Assembly: GCA_022036555.1 (NCBI GenBank)
Contig: CM039137.1
Location: forward strand, 24,669,862-24,733,861
Reading direction: 5' to 3'
DNA length: 64,000 bases
Origin: Microstegium vimineum
Taxonomy: Eukaryota; Streptophyta; Magnoliopsida; Poales; Poaceae
In this document: piece by piece, positions 22,830 through 35,469 of the stretch
How positions within the stretch are numbered: position 1 is the stretch's first letter
Layout: every line of letters begins with the position of its first letter
Made by a program: the position numbers and the translations under genes
Notes under the pieces: model-generated
Told to the model about the DNA's origin: nothing
What the model saw: the letters and a program-made list of their open reading frames with translations, nothing else
Database searches by the model: none

Positions 22830-23015
22830 ATCGTGTTTCACCTAGCTATCTAGTTCGATGCGAGTAGTGGATCTTGTGTAACATAATCTACCTTTATCGC
22901 TTTCAGAATTCTTTAGTTATCAGCACTTTTATGTTATGATGGTCATGTAATATATGTTGTGCACTTGGGTACTTTTATGTTAGTGTTTTCAATAAAAGTA
23001 TGTTTGTGCAAACAG

Positions 23016-26000
23016 ATGACTGAACATAACAATGCTGGGGCTCATGATGGGGAAATTCCTGATCCACCACCTGCACCACCAACCTTGGCACAAACATTGG
23101 TTGCGTTGATCAATGTTTTAGCGGATAATGCTCACCTCTTGAATGAACTAGCTCAACATCACCATCAAGGTGGTCATGAAAACCGGGGTCGCAATAATAA
23201 TCAGGAGATGACTTATGTCGATTTCACTGACACGCATCCCCCGGTGTTCACTAAGGCATATGAGCCTTTGGAAGAGGATGATTGGCTCCACACCATGGAG
23301 CAGAAGTTCGAGCTGATTAATTGCATAGAGGTGCAGAAGCCAGTCTTTGCAGCTCAACAGCTTCGTGGTGCAGCTGGATCGTGGTGGTCGACTTTTACCG
23401 CTATGCAGCCTGCGGGTCATCGTGCCACTTGGACGGAATTTCGTGAGGCTTTTTATGCACACTATATTCCTGATGGTGTCATGGAGTCTAAGTTGGAAGA
23501 GTTCCTAAGTTTGAAGCAGGGAGATTCCACTGGCATGCAGTACATGGGCAAGTTCAATCATCTTTCACAGTATGCTGTGGAACATGTTAGTACTGATACT
23601 AAGAAGAAGAGGTGGTTTCTCAGGGGGCTCTCAACTAAGCTACACACTATGCTCAATCACAATCCTAATGCTACCTACCATGAGGTGGTGAGCATGGCTA
23701 TCTCTGCTGAGAATTCTTTGCGCATCCATAGGGAGGCAAAGAAGAAGAAAACTAGTGTTGGGTCTTCCAGTGGTAATCAGAAGAGGCAGAAAATCATCTA
23801 CCACCCTCAGAATCATAATCACTTTTAGTATCGTCCTCCTCAACAGCAGCCTGGGCAGTAGTTCTCTGGGGGTTCTCACTACCCTAGGCAGAATGCTGGT
23901 TCAAACAATCAAGTGGTTGCCAAGCAAACCAACAATGCCTGTTTCAACTGTGGAAAGGTGGGGCATTATTTCAATGTGTGTCCTCTTCCAAAGCAGTACA
24001 ATCAGAAGTTTGCTGGGAATCAGCAGCAGCAGAAGTAGGGTGGCAGTGCTGGAAATCAGAAGAACAAAAATGAAGAGAAGACTGGGCGGGTGTTTCATGC
24101 CCAAGGTGAAGGAATGCCAGAAGGAGAACCAGTGTTACAGGGTATGTTTCCTATCAACGATCATCCTGCAGTTATTCTCTTTGATTCTGGTGCATCGCAT
24201 TCCTTCATTGATAAGTCGTTTGTGCTCAAGCATAGTATTTCTTTGTCTGAGTTAAAAATGAACTTTCATATGCAAACACCGGGTGGTCGTATCTCAACTA
24301 GAGAGTTGGTATATCGAGTATCTTTGAGTCTGGGTGGGCATATCTTTCCCACGACCATGGTAGTGCTTCCAAACCAGGGTTTAGATGTGATCCTGGGAAT
24401 GAATTGGTTGCAGCAGCACAATGTTGTGATCGATGTGTTAAACAGAACTATCAAGGTAGATGTGCCAGACAGTAAATCTCAGCTCTTGATTCAGCTTTCT
24501 ATGTCAAAAAGGGAAGTGGGAAGAGTCTGTGCTATAACTGCAGTTGGGGTACATGATACTCCAGTAGTATGTGAATTTCCGGACGTCTTTCCTGATGACT
24601 TACCTGGTTTACCTCCCAATAGATATGTTGAGTTTTCTATAGAGCTAAAGTCTGGCACCGCACCTATCTCTAGAAGGGCCTATCGAATGCCTCCCAAAGA
24701 GCTAGCAGAATTGAAGACTCAATTAAATGAGTTCCTCGATAAAGGTTTCATTCGACCTAGTTCATCGCCATGGGGTTGTCCTGCTATTTTTGTAAAGAAG
24801 AAGGATCATACTCTCCGTATGTGCGTTGACTATCGTCCCTTGAACGAGGTGACCATCAAGAACAAGTATCCCTTGCTGCGGATTGATCTCCTCTTTGATC
24901 AACTCGCTGGTGTTACAGTGTTCTCCAAGATTGACTTGCAGTCGGGATACCACCAGATCAAGATTCGGCCCGAAGATATCCCCAAGACAACGTTTACCAC
25001 TAGATATGGGCTTTATGAATATCTGGTAATGTCGTTCGGTTTGACCAATGCACCGGCATACTTCATGTATCTGATGAACTCAGTGTTCATGCTGGAGCTG
25101 TACAAGTTTGTTGTTGTCTTCATAGATGATATTCTTATCTATTCCAAGAATGAAAAGGAATATGCCCGTCATCTCCGAATCATCTTAACTCGATTGCGAG
25201 AGCATCAACTTTATGCTAAGTTCAGCAAATGTGAGTTTTGGCTGAAGGAAGTGCAATTCCTAGGGCATGTCTTGTCCAATGGAGGAGTGGAAGTTGATCC
25301 TAGTAAGGTGAAGGACATTCTGGATTGGAAGCCACCAACGACAGTCCATCAAGTTCGAAGTTTCCTCAGTATGGCTGGTTATTATCGTCAGTTTATTCCA
25401 GACTTTTCTCGAGTCTCGAAGCCCATTACCAGTTTACTGAAGAACCAGACCAAGTTCGTATGGTCTGATGTATGTGAAGAAGCTTTTCATACTTTGAAGA
25501 AGTTAATGACTACAACTCCAGTATTAGCTCAATCTAATATTGAAAAGCCCTTCGATATATTTTGCGATGCGTCCGGTATCGGTATCGGGTGTGTCTTAAT
25601 GCAAGAAGGAAGAGTCATTGCTTATGCCTCTAGGTAGTTGAAGAAACATGAAGAGAACTATACAACTCATGATCTGGAGTTAGCGGCAGTTGTCCATGCT
25701 TTGAAGATTTGGCAACACTATCTTATGGGCAATCTTTGCCATATCTATACTGATCATAAGAGTTTGAAGTATATATTCACTCAGTCAGAGTTGAATATGA
25801 GGCAAAGAAGATAGTTAGAGCTTATCAAAGATTATGATCTTGAAGTGCATTACCATCCAGGCAAGAAGAATGTTGTAGCTGATGCCTTAAGCCGTAAGGG
25901 CAGTTGCAACTGTCTGAGCCTAAAAGTGGTGAATTCCACTCTTTGCTATGAGTTAGAGAAGCTCGACATATCTATGGTCCAGCATGGCAGTCTAGCTAAC

Positions 26001-27455
26001 ATCTCGGTAGAACCCAGCATTCGGGATCAAATTTTTGAAGCTCAGAAAACCAATAAAGGCATAGCTCACATTAAAGCAAAGGTGAAATCTGGAACACCTA
26101 CTTGTTTTAAGTTAGATGAATCCGATGTGCTTTGGTTCAAAGATCGTCTTGTGGTACCCAAAGTTCCAGAGTTACGACAAGCTATTCTTGATGAAGCTCA
26201 TACTTCTCGTTTGTCCATTCACCCTGGAAGCAGCAAAATGTACCAGGATTTGAAGATGAAGCTTTGGTGGACAAAAATGAAGATTGAGATAGTTGATTAT
26301 GTGGCTAAGTGTGACACTTGTCAGAAAGTGAAAGCAGTACGTTTGAAACCGGGAGGTCAACTTCAACCTTTGCCTATTACAACTTGGAAATGGGAGGATA
26401 TTAGCATGGACTTTATTGTAGGTCTAACTAAGACCGCTAAAGGCCACGATTCTATCTGGGTAATTGTTGACCGTTTAACCAAGTCTGCTCACTTTATACC
26501 CGTCCAAACCACCAACACTGTGGCTGCATATGCTGGTATTTACTTATCGAGAATAGTAAGTCTTCATGGTATTCCTAAGACCATCGTATCTGATCGTGGA
26601 ACTCAGTTTGTCTCAGCTTTCTGGAGGCATCTTCATGAATCTCTGGGTACTAAGCTTTTGTATAGCACTGCCTATCATCCGCAAACCAATGGTCAGACTG
26701 AACGAGTTAATCAAATTCTTGAAGACCTGTTGCGGTGTTGTGTTCTTAACTTTGCTGAAAAGTGGGATGAATGTTTGCCTTTGGCCGAGTTCTCATATAA
26801 CAACAGTTACCAGCAGAGCATAAAAATATCCCCATTTGCAGCTTTGTATGGTCGAGGTTGCAGAACTCCTCTTAATTGATTGGAACCCGGGGAACGTGAG
26901 TTCTTTGGTGTCGACGTAGTTAAGGAAGCAGAAGATAAAGTCAAACAGATTCGTATCAATCTTGAGATTGCACAATCTAGGCAAAAGAGCTATGCTGATA
27001 AAAGGAGAGGTCCTTTACAATTTGAGCCTAGAGATCATGTGTATCTAAAAGTCTCGCCTATGAAAGGAATCTCACGGTTTGGGGTGAAAGGCAAGTTGGC
27101 ACCTCGCTATGTCGGTCCATTCCCAGTTCTGGAATGCATTGGCAATGTGGCTTATCGTTTGAAGTTGCCTGAAAATCTTTCGGCAGTGCATGATGTGTTT
27201 CACGTATCCCAGTTGAAGAAATGTCTTCAAGTTAAAGATACGATCGTTGAATTCGAGGGAGTGCAGTTAGAACTTGATGTGACATACTCTGAGTATCCTG
27301 TAAAGGTTCTTGATCGAAAAGATCGAATTACTCGTCGCAAGACCATCAAGTTCTACAAGGTTCAGTGGAATCAGCACTCAGAAGAAGAAGCTACGTGGGA
27401 ATCTGGAGATTATCTTTTAAAGAATTTCCCAGAGTTTTATGCTTCTATTGTTTGA
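23016..27455 (+). pseudogene. Gypsy gag-pol polyprotein with chromodomain, multiple in-frame stops
   Basis: A single frame spans the region. Gag comes first (SWWSTFTAMQPAG region), then a zinc knuckle of the CX2CX4HX4C type near 23940. The aspartic protease has DSGAS at 24183. Reverse transcriptase has a FIDD catalytic box near 25119-25130. RNase H starts near 25550 (FCDAS). Integrase has an HHCC zinc region (about 26200-26330) and a DDE core (MDFIVG, DRGTQF, YHPQTNGQTERVN). A chromodomain lies at the C terminus (about 27297-27440), of a kind that in chromoviruses targets methylated H3K9. In-frame stops are TAG 23826, 23859, 24036, 25635 and 25812, and TGA 26877. No frameshift is apparent. 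It cannot make a full polyprotein as it stands. Confidence 0.9.
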
Positions 27456-27585
27456 GCTGTTTGTAAGACCTGGTCATAGTTCTAACATGAGAAATGAAAA
27501 AGAGAAGGTGCTTGACACATTTCCTTTTCCATTACTTTGTTTCACTCCTAAATCTCGGGACGAGATTTCTTTAAGGGGGAAGGGT

Positions 27586-30500
27586 TCTAACACCCCTGGT
27601 GTTTAAGCGCTTAATTAAAAATTGATCATGTCATCATATGCATTAAGCATCATTCACTTGATTGAGAACCTTACTATGTGTTGAACTAAAATGAGTTTAC
27701 TTGATTGAGTTTGATTCAATTGTTTGAATGCTAACCATGTTTTCAAATTCAAATTTTCAAATTTAAATTCAAACCCTAATTTCCAGAGGGGGTAGATTAA
27801 ACCCTAAACATGATTTTCAAAATCTAAAAAGAATTTGTATATGGTTTTTAAAGAAAATTTGTAGGTCTATGTTTGAATTGCATTTGTTGTGTTTACAGTT
27901 TTTCAAGTGTTATTCAAGTTTTTAGAGTAAATAAAAAGGGGGTAAATCCTTTTTAAAAGGTTTTCAAATTTCAAAAATGCACTTTCATTTCTAGGCCAAA
28001 TTTGAAAAAGTGTGTATTGACAAAAGTGTAGATCATGAAATTTTGAGCAACTTTGGTATTCAAAGTTTTTCATGAAAACCCCTGGAAATTTGAGCTTTTT
28101 GCAAAAATAGTCACATGGCAGTTTGGGCATTTCATCGAGCAGTTGCATGGTGGCGTGAGACTCGGCGCCGACACCTGGCCGGCGAGCTGCCGAGCTCGCC
28201 ATGCGACTCCTAGCCTCAACTCGCATCCCATCGTGTGCGTGGCGTCGTCGCGCACACTCCGCACTCTTCAAAATGGGACGACGTTCACCCCTTGCTCCCT
28301 TTCCACGTCGTGCACTCGCTCTGCTCTGCTCCGCCGCGAGTGTCTCCCACATCGACGAGCTCGTCCGAGCACGTTAGCCGCTGTCAAGTCCCAAATCCAC
28401 TGCCATTGTCTTCGCCTGGACCTTGCGCATCCACGGGGTGAGTTGGTTGAAGCCGCCAAGCCTCCATTCGCTCGGCGCGACTCCGTCTTCCTCGGCTTCG
28501 GCGAGAGCGCCGCCGCTCTGGTGCGCTGTCGTCCTGGCTATGCAGGAGCCACATTGATCTTTTGTCTTTTGTTTCATGTGCCTTGTTCATCGTTGATCCT
28601 CGTCGGCCTCGCCGTTTCTTCTTAGGTGAACCACAGCCCCGGGAACATCGACGTTGCCGCTCGGCTCCAGCTTCCGCCGTCACGGTCTCCGTCGCTAGCA
28701 TTATCTACTTCATCTCCGGCGAGTTAACAAGTGCTTCGTGTTCGGGGTAAGCTCCTGGTTCTCGTAGAGTAGCTAGTTGTAGCTAATTCCGAACCGTAGT
28801 CGTGGTTCGTGTTCGCTCCGGCGTCTCAGCGCCGCCGCGTCGGTGCTCACCGCCGTGAGAGCTCAGCTGTTGGTCGTTTTCTGATCCGAGTCCCGCGCTA
28901 GCTTCGCCTAGCCGTCGCGAGTCTAGCTAGGGTGTTGGTTGTTCGAGCACGTGCGCAGTTACGCCGGCGTACGTCGCGTAGATCTCCGCCGTCGGCGGGG
29001 TCGTTTCGATGAGCTTTCAGTTCGTTTTACGTGCGCTTTGCGTTGTTTGGGGCCGCTAAGTCTGCTGGTAAGCTTGGTTAGAGCCGTTTATGGTTTGTAC
29101 TCGTCGGTGCATGTGCGGCCGCACGTGGGGTGCCGCCATTGCCGTTGGCGAGGTCAGTGCTGGAGTTTTTAGCCTCGTTTTGTTGATGCGTTGTGTTCGC
29201 GGTTGCTTCCTAAATCGATTGCGATGCTTGGTTGCTCTGGCGCACGTCTGTACTCGCCGGTGTACGTGCGGCCGAGCTCGGGTCGTCGCCGTCGTCGCCG
29301 GTGAGGCGTTTGCAAGGGTTGGAAAGGGCTCTATCGTACCTCGTTGGGTTCGGGGCGAAGAGAGGAAGCCAGCGCACGAGTCGGTTGAACGTTTGGTTCA
29401 CCGCCGGCGACGCGCCGCCATGTTTCTTGGTCGTCGGCGCCGCTACTCTGCTCTGGCTCGCTAACGTGCGGGACTCAGGCGTCAGTGAGATATCAAAGAG
29501 TTTTCTTATTTTTCCTGTTTTGCATAGTAAAGCTTTTTGTTATTTTTGTATGTTTATTTCTGTGCATAATTAAATTCTGCAAAAATTTGTGTATGCTCTC
29601 TGTAATGTGTAGTATTTAAGAAAAATATAACATGTCCATGTTCAGTACATTTTTATCCTGTAAAAATACTCAAAGTAATTAAGAAATGGCTTTTCCTTGA
29701 TTTTTCATGCTCTGTATATTGCTCCAAAAATTATGAGAATTTTTGTGTAACCTTTATACAATGATACATTGCTGTATAAAAAGTTTGGGAATTTTTGGAT
29801 GAACTATTATACATGGCTATTTGTATAATTGATAATAAAATGATTAGTAACCCTAATAACTTTAGGTTTTGTGTGATTTTAGATTGTTTGGTGTTAATGG
29901 TCATTTCTCCAGTGACAACCACAGGTTTGACATGTTTGATGTAATGTGTTTTCTCAGTTCTTTTGGATGTAATTATTAACTTAGATAATCAAGTTAATTA
30001 AGGTTTAATTAAGTTACTTTATGCTCTTGTTTTGCTTTCCTTCTTGATGGGAAGTTGTACTCAAGGTGTTTAATCTGTTTTATTCACATCTTAAGTACTT
30101 GCTTGTGTGTTGCAAAGCATCATGTCTATTATTCCAAGCATCATCTAAGCATATCATTATATCGTGTAGATATCTCGTTGGTTGGGTTGGATAACCACCC
30201 TAGTGAAGGGGGGTTTTCTGTTGTTGAATCTGAGCCCGAGTTTGTGTGTCCCTCCAACCAAGGCAAGCCCCGGTGCATTCAAACCTTTCCTTCTATTTAA
30301 AATGTTTGCTTTAAATACACTTATGGTTATTATATTGCATTGTGGTACTTTATTAAATTCCTACTTGATGCATAGCCTTATCCTTGTGTTAATTGTACCT
30401 TTACCTTGACACTTGTTTAAAGATGCAAAGTTTTGCTAAAATGCTTAGTATGCTTAGAGTTCTTTAGTAGGTGATTTTCGGTCACTTACACATAGCGTAT

Positions 30501-31675
30501 TGCTTCGGCAAATGGTTATGAAGACTTTTGAAAAAGGCATGTTGTTGGAAGTAATAATCGGGACCGGGCGGACACAGTGTATGGGAGCCATCAGCGGTGT
30601 CTGGTGAGCGGGTTCTTTCCGCCTGTGTCATTAGGGCCTTGCCGTTGTTAAAGTCTGAGGGTTGTGACTTTGGAGTACTTATCATATACCTTTGGGAAGC
30701 TGGACTCTGGCTAATCCAGTCTAAAGGACGGTTAATCCGCACTGGGAGTGGAGAGATGGCGAGAGTAGTGTGTACCCTCCAAGTTCGAAGAACTGGATGG
30801 ATACGTATTGTGCTCTCGGGTGGCGGAACCCGTTCTCGGATGGAGGATCCAGGGAAAAGTAGTCATATGCGTGCTTTAGTGTTGTATATGTCGTGTGAAA
30901 GGAAAGTCCCAGCTGAATTTTAACCGGTTCGAATCATCGTGTACCTCGGATATGGAAACATAACCCTGTTTTTATCAACGTAGTTAATGAAACTTAAATT
31001 GGATACTTGATGATTTCCTTTCATGAATGGCTTATTACCTTGTTATCGATCATACATCTAGATCGGTTCCTGAGTAATTTTATGAACGAATTAAATTCAT
31101 TTCAATTGTTTTATAAAATGCTCACTTGTGCAAAATACTTGATTCTTGCAAACCACCCTTGAATCCTATGACTTGCATACCTTTTGTCCACCAAATATTT
31201 TCTTTTGTCGGATAAGTCTTGTTGAGTACTCCCGTACTCAGGGTTTGTTAACCCCTGTTGCAGATGAGGGTCCCAATCCGGTCTGTGTAGCTTCGTACTG
31301 CATGACCGTTGTTTCAGTGGAGGATGATGATGATTAGTTGTCTTTGCTTGACTCTTGGGCAAGAGTACCTCGGTTGTTTTGTCTATACTCTATCAACAAC
31401 TTGATGTAATAATATCGTATGGCACTTAAGTTATGTTCCAAAATTTATGGTTTGTAATATGACTTCAAATTTCCGCTACTTTGATGTAAATTAAATTATT
31501 ATATTACTTCCGCAATGTTTGTAATGAGGAGATCATGTTCGGAAAGAGGTGGATGACCCGTTGTAAAGTGGCGACACCTGACGGACTAATTAAGGTTTGG
31601 ATCATTTGTTTGAGATTAAGTCGGATGGACTATTAATCCTGGCAAGTGGGCCCTATCTTAAGAGGTTTTGTCACA
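27586..31675 (+). repeat. 3' LTR of the Gypsy element
   Basis: It follows a polypurine tract (27571-27584) and starts TCTAACACCCC, where the other copies have TGTAAC, so the terminal TG has one change. It ends TTTTGTCACA at 31675 and is followed by the AACAT duplication. Length is 4,090 bp. It is complete and retains the segment 30001-30175 that the 5' LTR has lost. Confidence 0.92.
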
Positions 31676-31680
31676 AACAT
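31676..31680. repeat. Right target-site duplication AACAT
   Basis: An exact match to 13941-13945 at the other end of the Gypsy element. Confidence 0.85.
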
Positions 31681-32115
31681 GCTCCGAGATAAGGGCTAAT
31701 GGTGGTACAAGAGGTTCTTAAGTAAGGATTTTAAGAAGGAAATCCTCGTCGCCTGCCCAGACTGACTTGAGTTGAGCTTTCACCCAGAAGGCCACAACCT
31801 TTACCAGTTATACCGTTGACCCACTCGCGTCCATCGAAAACCGATGAATTTATAGTCCACGTAAAGTAAACATATTACATATTATAGAAGCAATATAGAA
31901 AAAAAATCATAAATTGTTTTGTAAGGTGTCACCCTTGTATGATGATCTTTTCCCCTTATTCCCTTCGTACTTTCCACATGGGCTATTGGAGTTCCAGTTG
32001 GGAGTGGTATTATTTGCACATGTTTGTAGCTTTGTGCTGGAGTTGTTCCTCATCATTGTTTTCAAAGTAATCCCCCCCCAAATGTTAGATAGACCTTGTT
32101 TTTTTATAGTCTTGA
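31681..32115. other. Intergenic, no gene seen
   Basis: This is non-coding sequence between the Gypsy element and the foldback element. I see no domain and no clear repeat boundary in it. Confidence 0.4.
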
Positions 32116-33196
32116 ATAAGTTGTTCCAATTAAAAGATATTTCTTATGCAGTAATAGTACATACCATCATAAGAATTTGGTATGAGTCTAAGCGTCTGAT
32201 GTTACATATTTTTCAGTTCTGTTCATCTTTACGTATAAGTGGAAGTAGTGCATATCATGTAACAATTATTGTTTTTAGTATGTATGTAGCAATTTAAAAA
32301 TGACAAGAACTATAAGATTCACATGTGTAAAATGCTAGGCCATTTGTTCTCTATCCCATGCCACCATATATTTTAGTATGTACAAGTCACATGAATAGCT
32401 GCAGTGGAGCTAGAGTAGAACTATATAGAACAAAAAAAGATTACCGCCTTTTTGTTGTGATATGTTAGGATAAGGAATTATTTTGCAGTCGCGCAAGTTT
32501 ATTGGTTTTTCAATTGTAACCAAGGCATCCTCGATTGAAGAGTCTAGATGAGTCTAGGCATGATGGTATGCTTTTCACCCAATCATGTCTAGAGTCTTTG
32601 ATCTAGGGTAACTTTGTTAACATTGAAAAAATAATGAACTTGTGAGACTGGAAAATAATTCCCTATCCTAACATACCACAGCAAAAAGGATGGATAATCT
32701 CTTTCCATTCTATATTAATTAATGTTCTACTCTAGTTACTTATTTTATGTTTTGGTGCAATCATTCATGTGGGGGTGTACATACCAAAATAATATATGCT
32801 GGTATGGGATACACAACAAATGGCCTAGCGTCTCACACATGTGAAGCATAGAATTCTTGTCAATTCCAAATTGCTACAGACTAAAACAATAATTGCTATA
32901 TGGCATGCACTACTTTCAATTATAGGTACGTATGAACATGAGGCTGATCCTTTCTGATTGCAATATTAGATGCTTACTCATACCAAATTCTTATGATGAT
33001 TTGTACTAGTGTTGCATATTAACGACTCATACCAAAATCCTATGATGGTTTGTAATACTGCTGCATCTTAACGATAATTCATACCAAATTTGTATGATGG
33101 TTTACTACATATTGCATATTAACGACTTATACCAAATACCTATGATGGATTGTGTTACTACTGCATATTAACTATTTTTCAGTTGGAATAACTTAT
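32116..33196. mobile_element. Foldback (long inverted repeat) element
   Basis: The left arm (about 32116-32580) and right arm (about 32600-33196) are imperfect reverse complements. Examples are ATAAGTTGTTCCAA at 32116 against TTGGAATAACTTAT at 33183, 'gtatgttaggata' type sequence near 32460 against its complement near 32660, and 'ctatcccatgcc' near 32351 against 'tggtatgggata' near 32800. The right arm holds four tandem copies of a unit of about 60 bp around CATACCAAATTCTTATGATGG; the left arm holds one. No transposase is encoded. The class is uncertain, and a MITE-like foldback element is the best description. Confidence 0.7.
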
Positions 33197-34443
33197 CCCG
33201 TAAAAAGAACTGAGTATATATAAGGAAGATTATTTAGCAAATAATTTGATGGAACTAACTCCAACACACAAAATGCTACTGACAACGATGTGCATATAAT
33301 ACCGCCTCCAACCGGAACCCCGACAACCCCAGCGGCTAGCACGAAAGAAAGGAGATAAACCTCAGTCTGAGAATAGTTAAAAAGGGCCAGATTTTGTTTT
33401 CGAGGGCACCAACTCAGACTAATTATCTTTTTGCGTCTCAGGCCTGCTCACAAGGCCACATTTGAATATGCTCTCAAATTCTCAAGCTTGCTCGCAAGCC
33501 TGTAGAGGCACAAATATAGTGGATATAACTTGGCACACTGTACTTTTAAACACATAAGCCCAATTTCAGTGGGAATTTCATATGAGCTTCATTTGTATTA
33601 AATATATTGCCACATAGGTATTTTTAATGACATGTCAGCGCATTAAAGAAGTGACAGATGAAACTCTCTTGACACGATTACAAAGTATCTCTGAGTTGTA
33701 AATTTAAATGCATATGAAACTATAAAATGAAACTCTCCATTGAGAATGAGTGTTTCATTCAAGTTTTATTTCATTTCACGTGACATAACATTGTTAGAAA
33801 TAACAACATGAAACTCTCCATCGAGATCGGCTTACATGTGCACGTTTTAATTTCATTTTTAATCAAAGGATGCATCTGAACCAATGCATGCATGCATGTG
33901 CATGTTTTTTTAATATATATTATGAACAGTGCCACCAAAAGACAGATAAACCCAACAGGGGCCTGCAGTTTCAGTAGGTCTACTAAAACCGAAACTCCTC
34001 CCATTTTCTCAATCTCACACAGGCTTAAGGTGAATGAACTAACTGCCATGTGCTCACATTTGCTGTCTTTCCATGTTCAGGTAGCTAAATCAGCTTGCAT
34101 TGATTGTTTCAGGTGGCAGTAATATCAACAAAAGGGAACCGGAGTACGGATTTTTCGCTGATGTGGATTAATTAAATAAAAATCGCTGACTTTGTTGTAA
34201 AAAATAATGGATAGAGAGTACATGTACTCTTTGAAGGGTGACCTTCGTTAACATTTTGTGTGTACAAATTTAAGTTGGATGGTGAATCAGAAGAAAGGAG
34301 GGACCAACTCAAATCTATGTTCAAGAAACAATAGCAAAACGAAGGAAAAAAAACAATGTTCACCTCGATCTACTCCACGGACCTTCACTGGCTTGATCTC
34401 CATGAACCGCTCGGCTGTGCCACGATTCACAAGTGTCAAATAG

Positions 34444-34445
<2 letters not shown>
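33197..34445. other. Intergenic, no gene seen
   Basis: AT-rich sequence with short non-homologous ORFs only. A short direct repeat of 'catgaaactctccat' type sequence occurs around 33720-33830. I support no feature here. Confidence 0.4.

Positions 34446-34475
<30 letters not shown>
34446..34475 (+). repeat. A30 homopolymer
   Basis: Thirty consecutive A residues. This could be the tail of an old retroposed sequence or a simple-sequence tract, and the length is prone to sequencing error. Confidence 0.7.
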
Positions 34476-34477
<2 letters not shown>

Positions 34478-35259
34478 GGTTCCAGTGATCATACCTCTAG
34501 CGCGAGGGATATCGCAGTCTCGAAGGCGGAGAGGACGGCCATCTGGCCGGAGACAGATTGAGTGACTAAAGTCACAATGTAACTTTTCATTCATCTCTCA
34601 CATCCATTCTAAATCCAACGTCTCCTAAGAATTAGACCTGTGCTCCTACTTTTTACAGACCGTATACAATCCTTTTCACGGAAGGCTGGCGGCAAGGCTC
34701 TGGTTTGCGCGGGATTCTGCTAGGTGTCCGTCCGTCCCGCGCGCCGCCGCGGCTGCCTGGCCTCGCAACGCGTCATCCGTCCTCCAGCCTAACTAGCGAC
34801 ACGCCGGCCGTCACGCGCTACCTGGCTGTGCGGCGTGCCGGCCATCCCATGAGACGCGTCGACTGCTGTCCTGCACGCCGCCTCGCCTGCCGTCTTGTGC
34901 GCCGCCTCGCCTGCCGTCCTGCGCGCCGCCTTGCCGGCAGCCCCACCCGACCACATCTCTTGCTGGCCCTCCTGGCCACCTCACCTGTCGACATGCGCAT
35001 CCACATCCCCAGCACAGACCGGAGCTGACATCCACATCGCCAGCATAGACTGGAGCTGACAACAACACCATCCCAGGTGAATCCTTTATCATTTTCCAAA
35101 ATTGCATCTAGGTTGCTTTGTTTGTTTTATTTATCTTGTGTAATGTGACTCTAATTACTTAGAAATTACAATATTATCCATTTGGTTGAAAGGGAGGATT
35201 TATTTCCCGATCTCAAATTCTATTGAACTTTATGGTTTGCTACATAATTTGTCAAGACA
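34476..35259 (+). other. Upstream region of the broken FAR1-like gene, with short tandem repeats
   Basis: A GC-rich patch has a 24-bp unit repeated about three times at 34873-34944 (around gcgccgcctcgcctgccgtc) and a 31-bp unit repeated twice at 34998-35059 (around catccacatc). A donor-like CAG|GTGAAT at 35076 and an AG shortly before the FAR1 fragment suggest an untranslated first exon and an intron. The 107-residue ORF here is arginine-rich repeat translation and is not supported. Confidence 0.4.
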
Positions 35260-35457
35260 ATGGTAGATGTTCAGAGGGGGATACTTGAAATTGGTTTAAA
35301 ATTCAGAGATCCAAATGAGGCTTGACAGTTTTGGGTAGCATATGGGGGTCAGATAGGCTTTGATGTGAGGAAAAGATACAGAAATATTAGTAAATGTGAT
35401 GGAAATGTCACCTCATGCAGATATGTTTGTGCCAATGAAGGTCATCGAGAAAAGGTC
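35260..35457 (+). pseudogene. FAR1-related protein, N-terminal DNA-binding fragment
   Basis: From an ATG at 35260 the frame encodes a FAR1 DNA-binding domain pattern (LKFRDPNEA..FWVAYGGQIGFDVRKR ... CRYVCANEGHR). An in-frame TGA at 35323 sits where an aromatic residue is expected. FAR1/FRS proteins are transcription factors derived from Mutator-like transposases. The frame ends at a junction with a 5'-truncated Copia element; the rest of the gene resumes at 39091. The middle of the protein, including most of the MULE-type domain, is missing. Confidence 0.75.
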
Positions 35458-35469
35458 AAATGTCACCTC

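Larger units (their letters stand above)
13946..31675 (+). mobile_element. Ty3/Gypsy chromovirus (Tekay/Del-like), nearly complete, with nested solo LTR
   Basis: Order: 5' LTR (13946-21772, interrupted), primer-binding site 21775-21786, extra coiled-coil ORF (22113-22829), gag-pol (23016-27455), polypurine tract about 27571-27584, 3' LTR (27586-31675). Flanks are AACAT on both sides. The order protease, RT, RNase H, integrase places it in Ty3/Gypsy. A C-terminal chromodomain and very long LTRs of about 4 kb fit the Tekay/Del lineage. In-frame stops in both ORFs make it non-autonomous now. Excluding the nested insert, the element is about 13.8 kb. Lineage placement is from domain order and LTR size, not from a phylogeny. 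Confidence 0.92.

Noticed and set aside
32975..33175. CRISPR-like spaced repeats
   Set aside because: The units are adjacent tandem repeats of a foldback element in a plant nuclear genome; there are no unique spacers of constant length.
34705..35028. 107-codon ORF before the FAR1 fragment
   Set aside because: It is the translation of 24-bp and 31-bp tandem repeats, arginine-rich, with an overlapping ORF on the other strand.
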